Part shown: piece by piece, positions 24,471 through 34,955 of the stretch
How positions within the stretch are numbered: the first letter of the stretch is position 1
Layout: each line of letters starts with the position of its first letter
Source: Peromyscus leucopus
Lineage: Eukaryota > Chordata > Mammalia > Rodentia > Cricetidae
DNA length: 64,000 nt
Reading direction: 5' to 3'
Assembly (NCBI RefSeq): GCF_004664715.2
Contig: NC_051063.1
Span: 113,322,829-113,386,828, forward strand
The notes under the pieces: generated by a model
Databases searched by the model: none
What the model was told of the DNA's origin: nothing
Seen by the model: the letters and a program-made list of their open reading frames with translations, nothing else
Translations under genes and position numbers: made by a program

Positions 24471-24649
24471 CATGTAATACTTGCTGGTTAGAATTATCAT
24501 AATATTTTTCCTGTTGTGAGAAACTGGATTATAGTTCAGCAGTCTATAAATACACGATATTCTATTTCACAATATGGCACCCTATCTAAGTAGTACTGTG
24601 ATCAAAATAAGCATACAAAATAAATATTTGTATTTTAAATTATTCTTCC

Positions 24650-25222
24650 TAAATTAATGGGGAGGGGAATAGGAGGGTAGGTAGGATAAGGCAGGGAAAT
24701 GGGGACGAATAACTAATATAAGGGCCTTTCAAAAGCCATGTGGAAATCCACTCGTCTAGAAGTTTTCTAAAATATGTATATATATGAAAGAAATTTAAAT
24801 GGGTTACCATATAATGGAGGAGACAATGCCCTAGTAAACATCATATGCTACCAGGTAAAACTTTCAGTACCAGGAATAGGTTCCATCTGCTGAATCACTG
24901 GCCAAAGAGTTCCTATACCACCTCTTCCAAATATTACAGGCTATTGCCAATTCAGTTGGTTACCCTCCACTACCTCACAGCAAGGCCCTATTGCCGAATG
25001 TACTGCTTACTTATGTCATTGAGCATGGATACCATTGAGCAAGCTGATACCCAACTAGAAGCTTCAACCTTCATGACTAACATTCATAGTGCTGGAAAGT
25101 ACTACATACATTACTAGAGGAGAAAAGTAATCACCAGTCTTACCCAGCTATGAACCCTGATTCTCATAACATCATACAGGACATACACTAGTGCTATAGT
25201 AGCACAGATATATGAGAGTAGC
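24650..25222 (+). mobile_element. Lx-type L1 3'UTR, left part (split by ERVs)
   Basis: 'ggaggagacaatgccctagt', 'ctaccaggtaaaactttcag', 'caggaataggttccatctgc' and 'ctggccaaagagttcctata' are Lx 3'UTR landmarks in forward orientation. The element resumes at 26458 with 'taaccaatc' and 'ttagatttaaggtctgc', so LTR sequence 25223-26457 interrupts it. Confidence 0.65.
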
Positions 25223-25725
25223 TGTAGCTAGAGTTTTCCTGCCTTGCCCACAGTCAAGACAAATCTTTGTCACCCGCCAGTCCCACAGCCACTCAGACCC
25301 AACCAAGAAAACTCGGAGACTTATATTGCTTACAAACTGTATGGCCATGTCAGGCTTCTTGATAGCTTAAATCAATCCATTTCCACAAATCTATACCCTG
25401 CCACGCAGCTTGTGGCTTACCGGCATCTTTTTATGCTGCTTGCCATGGTGGTGGCTGGCAGTGACTCCTTCTGTTCTTTCCTTTCTCCTCTCTGTTAGTC
25501 CTGCCTATACTTCCGGCCTAGCCACGGGCCAATCAGTGTTTTATTTATTGACCAATCAGAACAACTTGACATACAGACCATCCCCCAGCACAGCCAAGTG
25601 CAGACCATCTCAGACACCTGCACTCAGGCCTGTGGTCCTAATCATCCTCTATGTGGACTTGCTGGGTAAAGCGATGAGGAACCCGAGAATGGGCTCCCAC
25701 AGGACATAAAGAACATCCTACAGCA
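25223..25725 (-). mobile_element. ERV 3' LTR (minus strand), class II-like
   Basis: On the minus strand it runs TGCTGTAGGATG to TCTAGCTACA (TG...CA, 503 bp). It shares 'aaactgtatggccatg', 'gcaggcttcttg', 'taaatc' and 'cttaccggc' blocks with the solo LTRs at 29368 and 37688. Its minus-strand 5' side abuts a polypurine tract (25726-25758), so this is a 3' LTR with some internal sequence rather than a solo LTR. The open frames at 25244-25498 and 25410-25709 are LTR shadows. Confidence 0.75.
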
Positions 25726-25758
25726 CTTCCCCTTTCTTTTTTTTTCTTTTTTTAAAGA
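25726..25758 (-). other. polypurine tract of minus-strand ERV
   Basis: The reverse complement is almost pure A/G ending in aaaggggaag directly against the LTR start TGCTG, the normal site of plus-strand priming. Confidence 0.75.
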
Positions 25759-26134
25759 GGAAGGTTTTAACCTTAACAAAGTAAAATTACATATAATTTG
25801 GGAATTTGGGCATAGCTTCTCTTACTACTTCCTGCTGGAGGGGGGCGCTGTATCTTATGGGGATACAAAGAAAATTTTAGAATTATGGAACATATTAAGT
25901 ATTAGATTCAGGTTTTTTAGGATAGGACACCTTTTGGAATGATCTTTATAACATGCCATTTACCTACGCTCTAAACTTCTCTGGATTTTACTATGTGTTT
26001 CTTGCTTGATATTGTTTGCACTGGTTGTAGTTCCATCTTATCTAGGTCATTATCCCTCATTATTCCTGGACAATATTTGATAACCATTCCTTTATATACA
26101 GTCTTGTATTAGTTTAAAACCTTCTTATTTAGAC
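25759..26134. mobile_element. residual ERV internal sequence between two converging 3' ends
   Basis: It lies between the minus-strand PPT/LTR on its left and the plus-strand PPT/LTR on its right, so both proviral remnants must meet within it. No open frame or recognisable gag/pol/env motif is visible. The breakpoint is not placed. Confidence 0.5.
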
Positions 26135-26147
26135 AAAAAGGGGGAGA
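26135..26147 (+). other. polypurine tract of plus-strand ERV
   Basis: AAAAAGGGGGAGA immediately precedes the LTR start TGTAGTGGG. Confidence 0.75.
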
Positions 26148-26457
26148 TGTAGTGGGTAGCCATTCCAGCTTTGATCTGGAAGTTCCAACCCCCATTGAGA
26201 CTCTGGCAACTGTCACGCCTACGAGGTGGGGCCAGGGGAGGCGCTTGGAGACCTGAGATCTGGATGGGCCAGGGCTCTCTCTGTTCTAGGACCCTGAATG
26301 GTGGAGGTAGACCGAGCAGAGCTCCAGAGAACACCGCTGGACTGCGATACACCTTCCCCAGACCCTGAAACCTACCTATCCCTTAATTTGTAAGTTACGC
26401 CATTAAATAAATATCCTTTTAACTACGTGGAGTGGCCTTAATAATTTCACCAATATC
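26148..26457 (+). mobile_element. ERV 3' LTR (plus strand), second family
   Basis: It starts TGTAGTGGGTAGCC after a PPT, has AATAAA at 26406-26411, and ends near 'aatttcaccaatatc'. The same terminal block recurs antisense at 51828-51880, where the edge reads TGATATTGG, implying a ...CCAATATCA end. It is unrelated to the LTR at 25223. The family is not named. Overlapping frames in the GC-rich part are not genes. Confidence 0.7.
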
Positions 26458-27340
26458 TAACCAATCATTTTTTTGTTAGATTTAAGGTCTGCTTCATGAG
26501 ACTTTAGAATCCACGCCTGATACTGTTAATGAGGCCAATAACCTGAGGTTTGATAGGTCATAGGCCCTAAGGGAAAACCTAATAGTAAAATAACTCATAA
26601 TGAAATATTGTTCTACCCAAGACCAGTGCATTGCTCAGCCCTCATCAGAGAACCTTTTATTTTCTTGCAGTAGAGAGTAACTGGCACAGAGACTCATAAC
26701 TGGACACTACATAGAGAGAACTTGTGCACTCATATTTAAGCAGAATGCCTTTATCAAATTCTGTATCTTGAGGCTCAGTGATCTTTGCATAAGAGGAGGT
26801 GAAAAAATTGTAAGAGCCAGAGGTGGCGGATGACTCCAAGGAAAGAGCATCTTCCAGACATGTTTAGGCACATATGAATCACAGAGACTGTCTGCACACA
26901 CAAATCCTACACAAATTTAAGCCAGACAAAAGTCCCACGATGGAGAAGGGAAGTGGACACAAACTCTGAGCCTTAACCAGCTAGCTCTTTGTACCTGACA
27001 CCTATTGAAAGGGGAAATCAGTTTTCTTCAATGGAGTGACACTGGGTAGATCAACCACACTCCAGGATAGGCTTCATGCTCAGGAGTAGTTGACCAACAC
27101 AAATGAGACTCTGTGTTTTTCTGCGTGCTTTGTTCTTGTTGTTACAGTTTGGTATTTTCTGTCTTTTTGGCTTTTAATATTTTTCTCTCTCTTTGCTAGG
27201 GAGAGAGAGAGAGAGAACACAAAGTTGGTTGAGTATGGGGATGGGGAAGATAAGGAAAGACTTGGGGGATAGGAAAGAATAAGCTCAAAATATGTAACAT
27301 GCAAAGTAAAAAAGAATAATGAAATAAATTAGTATAAAAA
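26458..27340 (+). mobile_element. Lx-type L1 3'UTR, right part, with poly(A)-like tail
   Basis: It continues the Lx 3'UTR: 'gaggctcagtgatctttgca', 'ggtggcggatgactccaagg', 'gacaaaagtcccacgatgga', 'actccaggataggcttcatg' and an A-rich end. It contains a (GA)n run at about 27200-27214. Open frames on both strands at 27080-27304 are chance. Confidence 0.75.
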
Positions 27341-28059
27341 CATTTTCTCACACTAAGCATTACCAACTTAACAAAAAATCACTGAATATACACACACACA
27401 CACACAACAGTTATGCAACTTTATTTGACATTCAGCAAGTTAATTCTTAACCACATTGACTGTAGATTTTTGAATATGGTAACAAACACGTAAGTTACTA
27501 ATATATAGAGCTCATTTGGTGAGTCCTCATTCTTGTCATGCTTTCTAGACAAATATACCTGGATATGATATGGAACATTCCTTATTCATTTGTTCCAGAT
27601 GTCTTTATTGAGCCTGATAACAATGAGTACATGATGACAAATTTCTAGTGGCACACTTTTGGAAGCCCACTCTATGGATGTGCTTGTGGATGTTGGTGGT
27701 ATATTTGTAAGCCATCACCTCATTGATGGCAGAATGGCATAATGCATTTGTCATATTTGTGGATTTTTATGTATGTCTCTGTGTGGGATTGTACTCATTA
27801 GTTCAGTGCAAGTGGAAGTCAGCAGAAGGTGTTGGATATCTTGGTGTACCAATTAAAGTAGTTGGGAGATACTCAGTTTGGGTACAGGTAATCAAACCAG
27901 TTTGTCGGCAAGGACAGCATACATTCCTAACCAATGGTCTATCTCTCTAGCCTCATATTTGTGGATTTAAACTGTTTAAATCATTATATAATTAAAATCA
28001 TCTACATCATCATCTTCTTCTTCATCTTCATCTTCTTTTTCTTCTTCTCCACCCCTCTC
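27341..28059. other. unique sequence with simple repeats
   Basis: (CA)8 at 27391-27406 and an ATC/TTC-rich trinucleotide tract at about 28004-28046. The 75-codon frame at 27723-27950 has no recognised features. Confidence 0.45.
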
Positions 28060-28690
28060 TCCTATCACATGATTTTATTACAATATAATTTCTATTACAA
28101 TGACTATTAGAAAGCTTTTATGAAACCAAAAAATATATACAGAATTATCAAATTTAATGTTTTAACTTGACATATTAAATTATATGTACTCTTCATGTAG
28201 AACAGGACACCTTAAAGTGATTATACATTGCAAAATTAATATATCTAGTTAAGTCATGTATGCATTGCATGACATGGTTACTTCTGTGATGACAACATTC
28301 ACCATTTCAGCATTAGTTGACACCACAATACAATAGAATGATCTATAATCACCATGTCATGTAGTATATCTTGAAATTATTTTTCCTCTGAAACTATGAT
28401 TTTTCTATCCATTAACCTGTATCTCCAAAAACTTATATCTCCCTCAACCACTGTAGACAATGGTATGCATTATCCTGCACCTATATCTATTAGAGTACCT
28501 TTTCATGTTTTATATGAATGCTTCTTGCGTTTGGGATTAGAGGTGTATACCACCACCTATTATCTCTATTGAAAATGCCATTGTATCTATTGAAAATAGT
28601 CAATATCTCTTTGAAAATAGCCACTTTAACAGGTGTTAGACAGCATCACACTGTAGCTTTGATTTAGATTTATTTGATTACACAATATTA
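28060..28690 (-). mobile_element. ancient L1M 3' end, antisense (outer layer of nest)
   Basis: Antisense L1 3'UTR landmarks include 'tagttaagtcatgtatgc', 'ctatccattaacctgtatct' and 'ccaaaaacttat'. The ORF2 end 'taacaggtgttagacagcat' then 'cacactgtagctttgattt' is at 28629-28680. A small B1 piece ('tttgggattagaggtgtata', then 'ccaccacc') lies at about 28528-28560. The L1M resumes at about 29155. Confidence 0.6.
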
Positions 28691-29152
28691 ATCCCACCAA
28701 TCAATGAGCATGGGAGATTTTTTCCATCTTCTGAGTTCATCTTCAAGCTATCTTCGATGTCGTAAAGTTCTTATTTTATAAGTCTTTCACTTGATTCGTT
28801 AGTTATCCATATTTATCTCTCTGTGTGTTCTTTTCTGAAGCTAATATGAAAGGCACTATTTCTCTGGTTTCCTTCTTAATTTGTAATTTGAATCTAGAAA
28901 GGCTTAATTTTTTTGGTGTGTGTTTTAATTTTATATCCTGCCACTTTGCTGAAAGAATTCATCAGTCATAGAAGTTTCCTGGTAGAGTCTTTAGGGTCTT
29001 CTCTGTGTAAAATCATATCATCTGCAAACAAAGATACTTGGACTTCTTTCTTTTCTATTTGTAGCCCCTTGAGCTCCTTCACTCATCTTATTGCTTTTGC
29101 AAAGACTTCAAAAACTATTGGATATATATGAAGAGATCATTCATATCAAGGT
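28691..29152 (-). mobile_element. rodent Lx-type L1 ORF2 fragment, antisense
   Basis: 'caatgagcatgggagatttt' followed by 'ttccatcttctgag', then 'cctgccactttgctgaaaga' and 'catatcatctgcaaacaaag' (antisense of the FADD reverse-transcriptase region) match rodent L1 ORF2 in reverse. It sits between two collinear pieces of the older L1M, so it is a later insertion. The RT reading frame is decayed. Confidence 0.65.
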
Positions 29153-29273
29153 TTTTCAAGTATCTTTTGGTCAGTTGGCATATACTCATTTGAGAAATAT
29201 TTATTCATGCTTGTCTATTTTAAATTTAATTACTTATATTCTTGATATTCAGTTATTTAAGTTGCTTAACAGT
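29153..29273 (-). mobile_element. L1M ORF2 continuation, antisense
   Basis: 'ggcatatactcatttgagaa' and 'ttcttgatattcagttattt' fit the antisense L1 block that normally follows the 28629-28680 landmark. It is interrupted at 29274 by a B1 flanked by the 11-bp TSD tgcttaacagt (29263-29273 and 29787-29797). Confidence 0.6.
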
Positions 29274-29786
29274 ATTTTGTTTGTTTGTTTGTTTGTTTTC
29301 AAGACAGGGTTTCTCTGTGTAGTTTGGTGCCTGTCCTGGATTTTGCACTGTAGACCATGTTGGCCTGTGTTGCTGGAGGGCTTCTCTCCAGGTTCCCCAA
29401 GCCCCGCAGTCCCACAATCCACTTATAAAATAATCACTCAGATGCTTATATCACTTATAAACTGTATGGCCATGGCAGGCTTCTTGCTAACTGTTCTTTT
29501 ATCTTAAATTAACCCATTTTTATAAATCTATAGCTTGCCACGTGGCTGGTGGCTTACCGGCGTCTCTACATGCTCTTCTCCTGGTGGTGGCTGCAGTGTC
29601 TCCCCTCCTTCTTCCTGTTTCCCCAATTCTCCTCTCTCTTTGTCCCGCCTATACTTCCTGTCTGGTCACTGGCCATCAGTGTTTATTTATATAGAGTGAT
29701 ATCCACAGCAGGCCTGGAACTCAGGGATCCACCTGGCTCTGCCTCCCAAGTGCTGGGATAAAAGACGTGCACCACCACCGCCTGGC
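29274..29786 (-). mobile_element. B1 SINE, antisense, split by a solo LTR
   Basis: The T-rich tail (29274-29298) is followed by 'gacagggtttctctgtgtag' and runs to 'atgttggcctg'. The B1 then resumes at 29711 with 'ggcctggaactcagggatcc' and ends 'caccaccaccgcctggc'. The B1 has an 11-bp TSD (tgcttaacagt). The interior 29368-29710 is a solo LTR with its own TSD. Confidence 0.85.
29368..29710 (-). mobile_element. solo ERV LTR inserted in B1
   Basis: Plus-strand edges are TGTTGCTGG and CCACAGCA (TG...CA), flanked by the perfect 6-bp duplication ggcctg (29362-29367 and 29711-29716). It shares the 'aaactgtatggccatggcag' and 'gcttaccggc' blocks with the LTRs at 25223 and 37688. Orientation is taken from the PPT of the 25223 copy. 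The 138-codon frame at 29091-29507 crosses L1, B1 and LTR and is not a gene. Confidence 0.85.
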
Positions 29787-29797
29787 TGCTTAACAGT

Positions 29798-30477
29798 TTT
29801 AATACTGACCTTTCAACCTTTTATCGAACATAATTTGAAAGTATTTCTTGCATTCTATAAGTCATCTGTTCTGTTTCATTTTAGCAAAAAGCTTTTCAGT
29901 TTGATATAATACTATTTTTTCAGCTCTTGCCTTTGCTCTATATATCCAAAACATCACTACCTAGATTTGTATCATAGATATTTTCCTTTGTGTTTTCTTC
30001 TAGTAGTTTTATGGGATGTGGTAAGTTTGGAGAATTACATTTACATCTTTAAGTCATTGAGAGTGGTTGTTTTTTTAGTTTCAGATGGGAGCATAATTTC
30101 ATTATTTTGCATGTGGCTGTCTAATGTTCCTAATAACATTTATCGAAGAGAATGTTCTTGGCACCTTTGGGGGAAAATGTGCTAGCTATAAATGTGTGAA
30201 TTAATTTTGGTTTGCCTATTGTGTAGCATTGATCTGTATGTGTGTGCTTTATGCCAGTATTATATTGTTTTGGTTACAAGGGCAGTGTAGCATATTTTGG
30301 GGTCTAATAGTATGATGTTACTAACCTTATCTTTTTTTTATTGCTTTGGCTTCAGGGTCTTTGGTATAGTACACAAATGTTAGGTTTATTTAATTTCTTT
30401 TTTTTGCATAAAAGAACATTTGTATTTTGATAGAGATTGTATTAAGCCTTAGTAAGTCAGAATATTTTAATAGTGCC
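29798..30477 (-). mobile_element. L1M ORF2 3' half, antisense
   Basis: 'agcaaaaagcttttcagttt', 'atttatcgaagagaatgttc' then 'ttggcacctttgg', 'ttatgccagtattatattgt' and 'atttgtattttgatagagat' are classic antisense L1 landmarks in the right order. No frame is intact. Confidence 0.8.
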
Positions 30478-30840
30478 TGGATGAGGGCTCAATGGTCAAA
30501 ACACTAGCCACAAACGGCTAAGCTCCTAAGTTGGATCACTGTAACCTATATAAAAAGCCATATGTTGTTGCATGCATCTGTAATCCAAATACTCTTATAG
30601 TGAAATGAGATGGATGATGTAGACAAGAGAACACCTGGAGCCTCAAGGGCCAGCTAGTCTAGAGAACACAACGTTGTGGCGGAAATAAGAGAATCCCAGT
30701 CTCTACAAGGTAGAAGGAGAGAATGAACTCTTAGCGGTTATCCTTTGATCTTTTCACTCATATCATCTCTCTCTCATGAAGAATTAATAGTACTAATAAT
30801 ACAATAGAAAAGGGAGTACTGTAACAATATATACTCTCCT
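30478..30840 (+). mobile_element. tRNA-type SINE (B4/RSINE-like) inserted in L1M
   Basis: 'tggatgagggctcaatggtc', 'ctaagttggatcactgtaac' and 'catgcatctgtaatccaaat' follow the forward order of long B4/RSINE-type elements. It breaks the antisense L1M. The right edge is uncertain (about 30725-30840). Confidence 0.5.
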
Positions 30841-31640
30841 GCTCCCTCAGCCTGTCATTTTTTTTTTTAATCTCTTTGTAGGTTCTTAAATGATGTTCAT
30901 CTGTCTATTGCTTTGCGTGTACATCATTTGCCTTCTTGGTTTAATGGATTCCACACTTCCTCATTTTCTTGTTGCTATTGTAAATGAGATTGCTTTCTTG
31001 AATTCTTCTTCACACAATGTGTTGCTAATACACAGGAATGCCATTGGTTTATCTGTATTGACTTCTTTTAATTTCACTGAATTAATTTTTAACAATATTT
31101 TGCTGGAATCTTAAGAGTTTTCTGTATAAACTCAATTATTTACAAATGGAAACCATTAGTATCTTCTTTTCAAATTTAGAAACTGTTGACTTCTCTCTCT
31201 TGACTAATTGCTCTAGTAGGCTTTCCATGGCTACAGTGAATATAAGTGGTGATAATGGGCATCTTTGTTCTTGCTGTGGGTCTTAGGTGAAAGTTTTCAA
31301 TTTTTCTCTCTGTTGGCTACAATGTTATGTGTGAGTCTATCAAACCTGATACTACTGTGAGGTTGAATACCCCTATACTTAATTTGTTCAGAGATTTCAT
31401 CATGAAAGGATTTAAATTTAATCAAATGTTCTTTATTAAGCTATTGAAATGACAATATGGATGATATTCTTCATTCTGTGATTATGATACATTATACTTA
31501 CTGATGTGATGGTTTCTGAATAATCCATATATTCATGGGAGGAATGCTTTTTTTGTCATTGTTAATAACCTTTTCAATGTGAGTTGAATTTGGTTTGCTA
31601 GGATTTTGTTAATGCCTTTTCATGCAAATTTATGAGGTCT
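30841..31640 (-). mobile_element. L1M ORF2 reverse-transcriptase region, antisense
   Basis: Landmarks include 'tctagtaggctttccatggc', 'gtggtgataatgggcatctt' and 'tttgctaggattttgttaat' (antisense of the KILAN motif). This completes the collinear L1M begun at 28060. Confidence 0.75.
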
Positions 31641-31739
31641 AAGTATGGCTATTTTATGGTTTTATTTTTGCATAAACCTATTGGTACATGTGTAATTCTT
31701 GATAAAAATCATTAACAATGTATAATGACTGAATAACAT

Positions 31740-31900
31740 ATAAATCATCCACATAATTATGCTTTATTTTATATTCACAATAACTTGTGATGTAACAACT
31801 ATTATCTTTTTTTCATAAGGTAGGAAAATGAAATGAAGAGAAATTGAGTCATCTAAGTTCACACCAATAGTAGATGACGGCTTTGTGCTTTGAGTACTCA
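31740..31900 (-). mobile_element. MIR SINE relic
   Basis: 'ttcacaataacttgtgatgt', then 'taggaaaatgaaatgaagag' and 'gtcatctaagttcacac' is the antisense MIR order. Confidence 0.6.
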
Positions 31901-32084
31901 CTATGAGTCCACCAGAATCTGCTCTGCTCATGACTTCTTAGTTATGTGAGATGACTCTAACTTGATTTTCCTGCCATTTTCAACTTTGTGAATATTGTGT
32001 TTTGAATGAACATATCAATACTCTCTTGGATTTGTATTCCTTCCTTCACCACACATGCCATTGTTATGTTCTCTTGGTTAGTTT

Positions 32085-32425
32085 TTTATTGCTCAGAGAT
32101 TGTCCAGATCAGACTGGCCTGTGGCCATGGCTGTGAAGAACTGTGTTGGTTGTTGATTAATATGAGTGGACACAGCCACTGAAGGTGGTGCCACACCTTG
32201 GCAGGTAGCTGGTTCTAGAATGTAAAAGAAAGCTGGCTGAGCAGGAGCCAGGCAAGCAAGACTGTAAACAGCATTCCGCCGTGGTTTCTGCTTCCCTCAA
32301 TGGTTTCTGCTTGCCTGACCTGACTTCCCTCAGTGATGTATTATGACCCAGGAAATGTAAGCCAGGTGAACACTTTCTTCCCATGAGCTGTTTTCCTCCA
32401 TAGTGTTTATCATACAACATAAAGC
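32085..32425. mobile_element. rodent interspersed repeat, family not assigned
   Basis: The 'gttggttgttgattaatat' start, 'gaaagctggctgagcaggag', 'ccctcagtgatgtattatga' and 'ggaaatgtaagccaggtgaa' resemble a dispersed muroid repeat that I know by sight but cannot name reliably. The minus-strand frame at 32157-32420 is within it and is not a gene. Confidence 0.45.
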
Positions 32426-33609
32426 AAACAAGAAGACCCGTCTCTAAGACTGGTGGTATTAGCCATTTTATTGTGTTTGCCAGCCAGTTCTTGTACTAGC
32501 ACTGAAAAATTTAATTTGTTGAAGCTTTATAGTGCTTTGAACAAATAATAGAGCACAGAGCTAATTCACTGTTCTGACTTTTAGCAAATGACACTGTGGT
32601 TAACATGTTTAACAAACATGTTTAATAATTATACTTGTTTTTTTTAACTTTTTGATCTTCGTATATTTTATAGTGATACACTCCTAATTAAATCATCTGA
32701 TCCTTCACGTAACAATAAATCATGTTGGATGCCTTTTATGGCAAATCTGTTTTCTTTATTTATAAACACAACCAGATTAGTACTATTTTTGTGATTATTA
32801 GCTTTAATATTTGGGTGGCAACAGCATCAATTATAATCAAGCAAAATGAATACATTGCAAATAGTATTTAGAAGATGCTCTAGAGACAGCAGTTGACAAC
32901 TGAAGTCTCACAACTTATAGGACATCAAGTTAGCACAGATGTCACATTCATGGCTAATATCTCAAATTTATTCTCTTAGGTGAGTGTCCTGCATTATTTA
33001 CATAAGGAAAATTGTTACTATATTTGGATGATAAATGCATCCATGAATTATATTCCTTTGAAAACTATTATGTCAAATAGCAATAAATACTCCTAGAGTA
33101 GTCATTTATTAAATATTCACATGAGTATAATTTAAGCCTCACAACATCCTCATTTAACTGTTCAAGAACTTTCACATAGTTTGCATAACTTGGACACCTC
33201 CATGGTGCTAATGTTACACTGGGAAGCAAACAGTACAGTTCTTGACTTTGTAATTCAAATCAGGTACTATGATTTCCCTGGCTTCGCTTGGAAAATAAAA
33301 TCAAATACCTTGTTTATTGAGCTCGCCTATGAGAAACTCATTAGACATTTTCTCAAGAAGTAGCTTTTACACTAATTTTTAATCAATTTATCCCGAAGGC
33401 AAATAACTGATACAATAACTCCAGGGAATGTCTTTCAGTTGTGATCCTGCAAGCTCATAACCATGCTCAAGTTACTAACACTTCGTTATGAAGAACGTGA
33501 ACATTAGCAAAGTTATAGCAATGTGAACATTTAAATCCCAAAGTCTAGGAGTGATAGCCTTTAATTGAGAGGCATCCAAGTATAGAAGATATAACTGATA
33601 ATTAAAACA
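32426..33609. other. unique sequence with a weak MIR relic
   Basis: About 33080-33160 ('gtcatttattaaatattcac', 'cctcacaacatcctcattta') resembles antisense MIR. Otherwise unique. An AACATGTTT/AAACATGTT palindromic cluster is at about 32602-32626. Confidence 0.4.
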
Positions 33610-33740
33610 ATAAACTGGATTTGCATTGCAGGTCCTTAACTACTATGTGTGTGTCATTGGACAGTGGACATAAACTTCAGGGTCCCCATTTCAGCTACAA
33701 GATGGTGGTGATATATGTTTGAAATCTCATTGGAATGCTA
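33610..33740 (+). mobile_element. MIR SINE relic
   Basis: 'gatttgcattgcaggtcctt', then 'actactatgtgtgtgtcatt' and 'ccatttcagctacaagatgg' follow the forward MIR order. Weak. Confidence 0.45.
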
Positions 33741-34744
33741 AAAGGAGACAGACAGAACATGCACACTACATAATCTAGTCTTGGAAAAAGGCACATGCAG
33801 CAATTAAAGGCTATCACTCCTAAACTGAAATAAACTTTCTTAGAAATTTTTAACTTATGCTTTGAAATAATATTTAACAAATGACTAGAAATGGGAAAAC
33901 AGATTGATCTGTTAGTCTTTCATAAGCAGTAATCTAAAAATATTAAGGAAATTGATTTGAAAATACCCTGAAATTCACATGGCCAGGACGTTGTACATTT
34001 GAAAATAGTTCAGAGTAAGCATTGGGTGAGGGTTTCAAAGTAATTTAAAAAGTGAAAAAGCTAAGGTTAAAAGTTAGTTGAAAGGCTCCACACACCTCAA
34101 TTGAATCAATCTAGCCTACACTTCTTTATTTTAGGTGAAGAAGGTACCAGCTTATAGCTTTCCTCTAATAGATGGAGCTGTAGGTTCTGGGATGTCAGCA
34201 CCATATTTTCTTTATTGTTGTATCTCTGCTACACAGCATGCTTGCCACATAACAACCCTTCAGGAAATGGCTGGGTGAATGATTGAGGAAATGAATTTCT
34301 GTCTTCCTAGAAAAGTCAGGTCGGATGACAGAAAAAGACACTACAGACGCAGACAGCCACATCTTTGGCCCAATTCTGCTACTAATTGCCATCAGTGTTT
34401 AAGTGGATTCTTCTCTAGGCCTGTGTTCTCGACTGTGAAATGAACAGGCAGTGCTAAATAAACATACGTGGCCTTATTAACTGTATGATCGTTGTAATTC
34501 AACAATGGGCAATTAATAATTCCAGCTTTTTCTAACAAAGCCTTATCAACGACCAAAAGAGTAAAGCTTGAATTCATCCAAATAGCTCTAGGTGGTCAGA
34601 GATTCTAACCACCAATTAAAGAAACTAGCAAGCTGCCTGGAAACTAATACAAGAGGTAAATCATTTTCCCATATAAACACAATAGTGAAAATGAACATAT
34701 AAAAGAGGTAGAATTAATTAATCCATATACTTAAGGTTAGGATT
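33741..34744. other. unique sequence with possible L2/MIR tails
   Basis: 34205-34290 ('tgcttgccacataacaaccc') resembles an L2/MIR tail. No gene is recognised. Confidence 0.35.
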
Positions 34745-34955
34745 TTAAAAAGATTTTTGTTAATTATACATATGGTTTGGGGGAGTTGCAAGTATGTGGC
34801 TCCCCATGCGACAGGCTTTAGATTCCACATAGATCTGGAGTTACAGGAAGTTTTGAGCCACCAACATGGGTTCTGGGAACTGATTAGATCCTCTGAAAGA
34901 GCAGTATATACTCTTAACCATACACTGAACCATCTCCCCATCTCTTCATTCACAG
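34745..34955 (-). mobile_element. B3 SINE, antisense
   Basis: 'agatctggagttacaggaag' followed by 'ttttgagccaccaacatggg', 'ttctgggaactgattagatc' and 'ctgaaccatctccccat' is the reverse complement of B3. The opposing open frames here are shadows. Confidence 0.8.

Noticed and set aside
24093..24500. 135-codon minus-strand open frame
   Set aside because: It is the antisense of the solo LTR 23997-24470.
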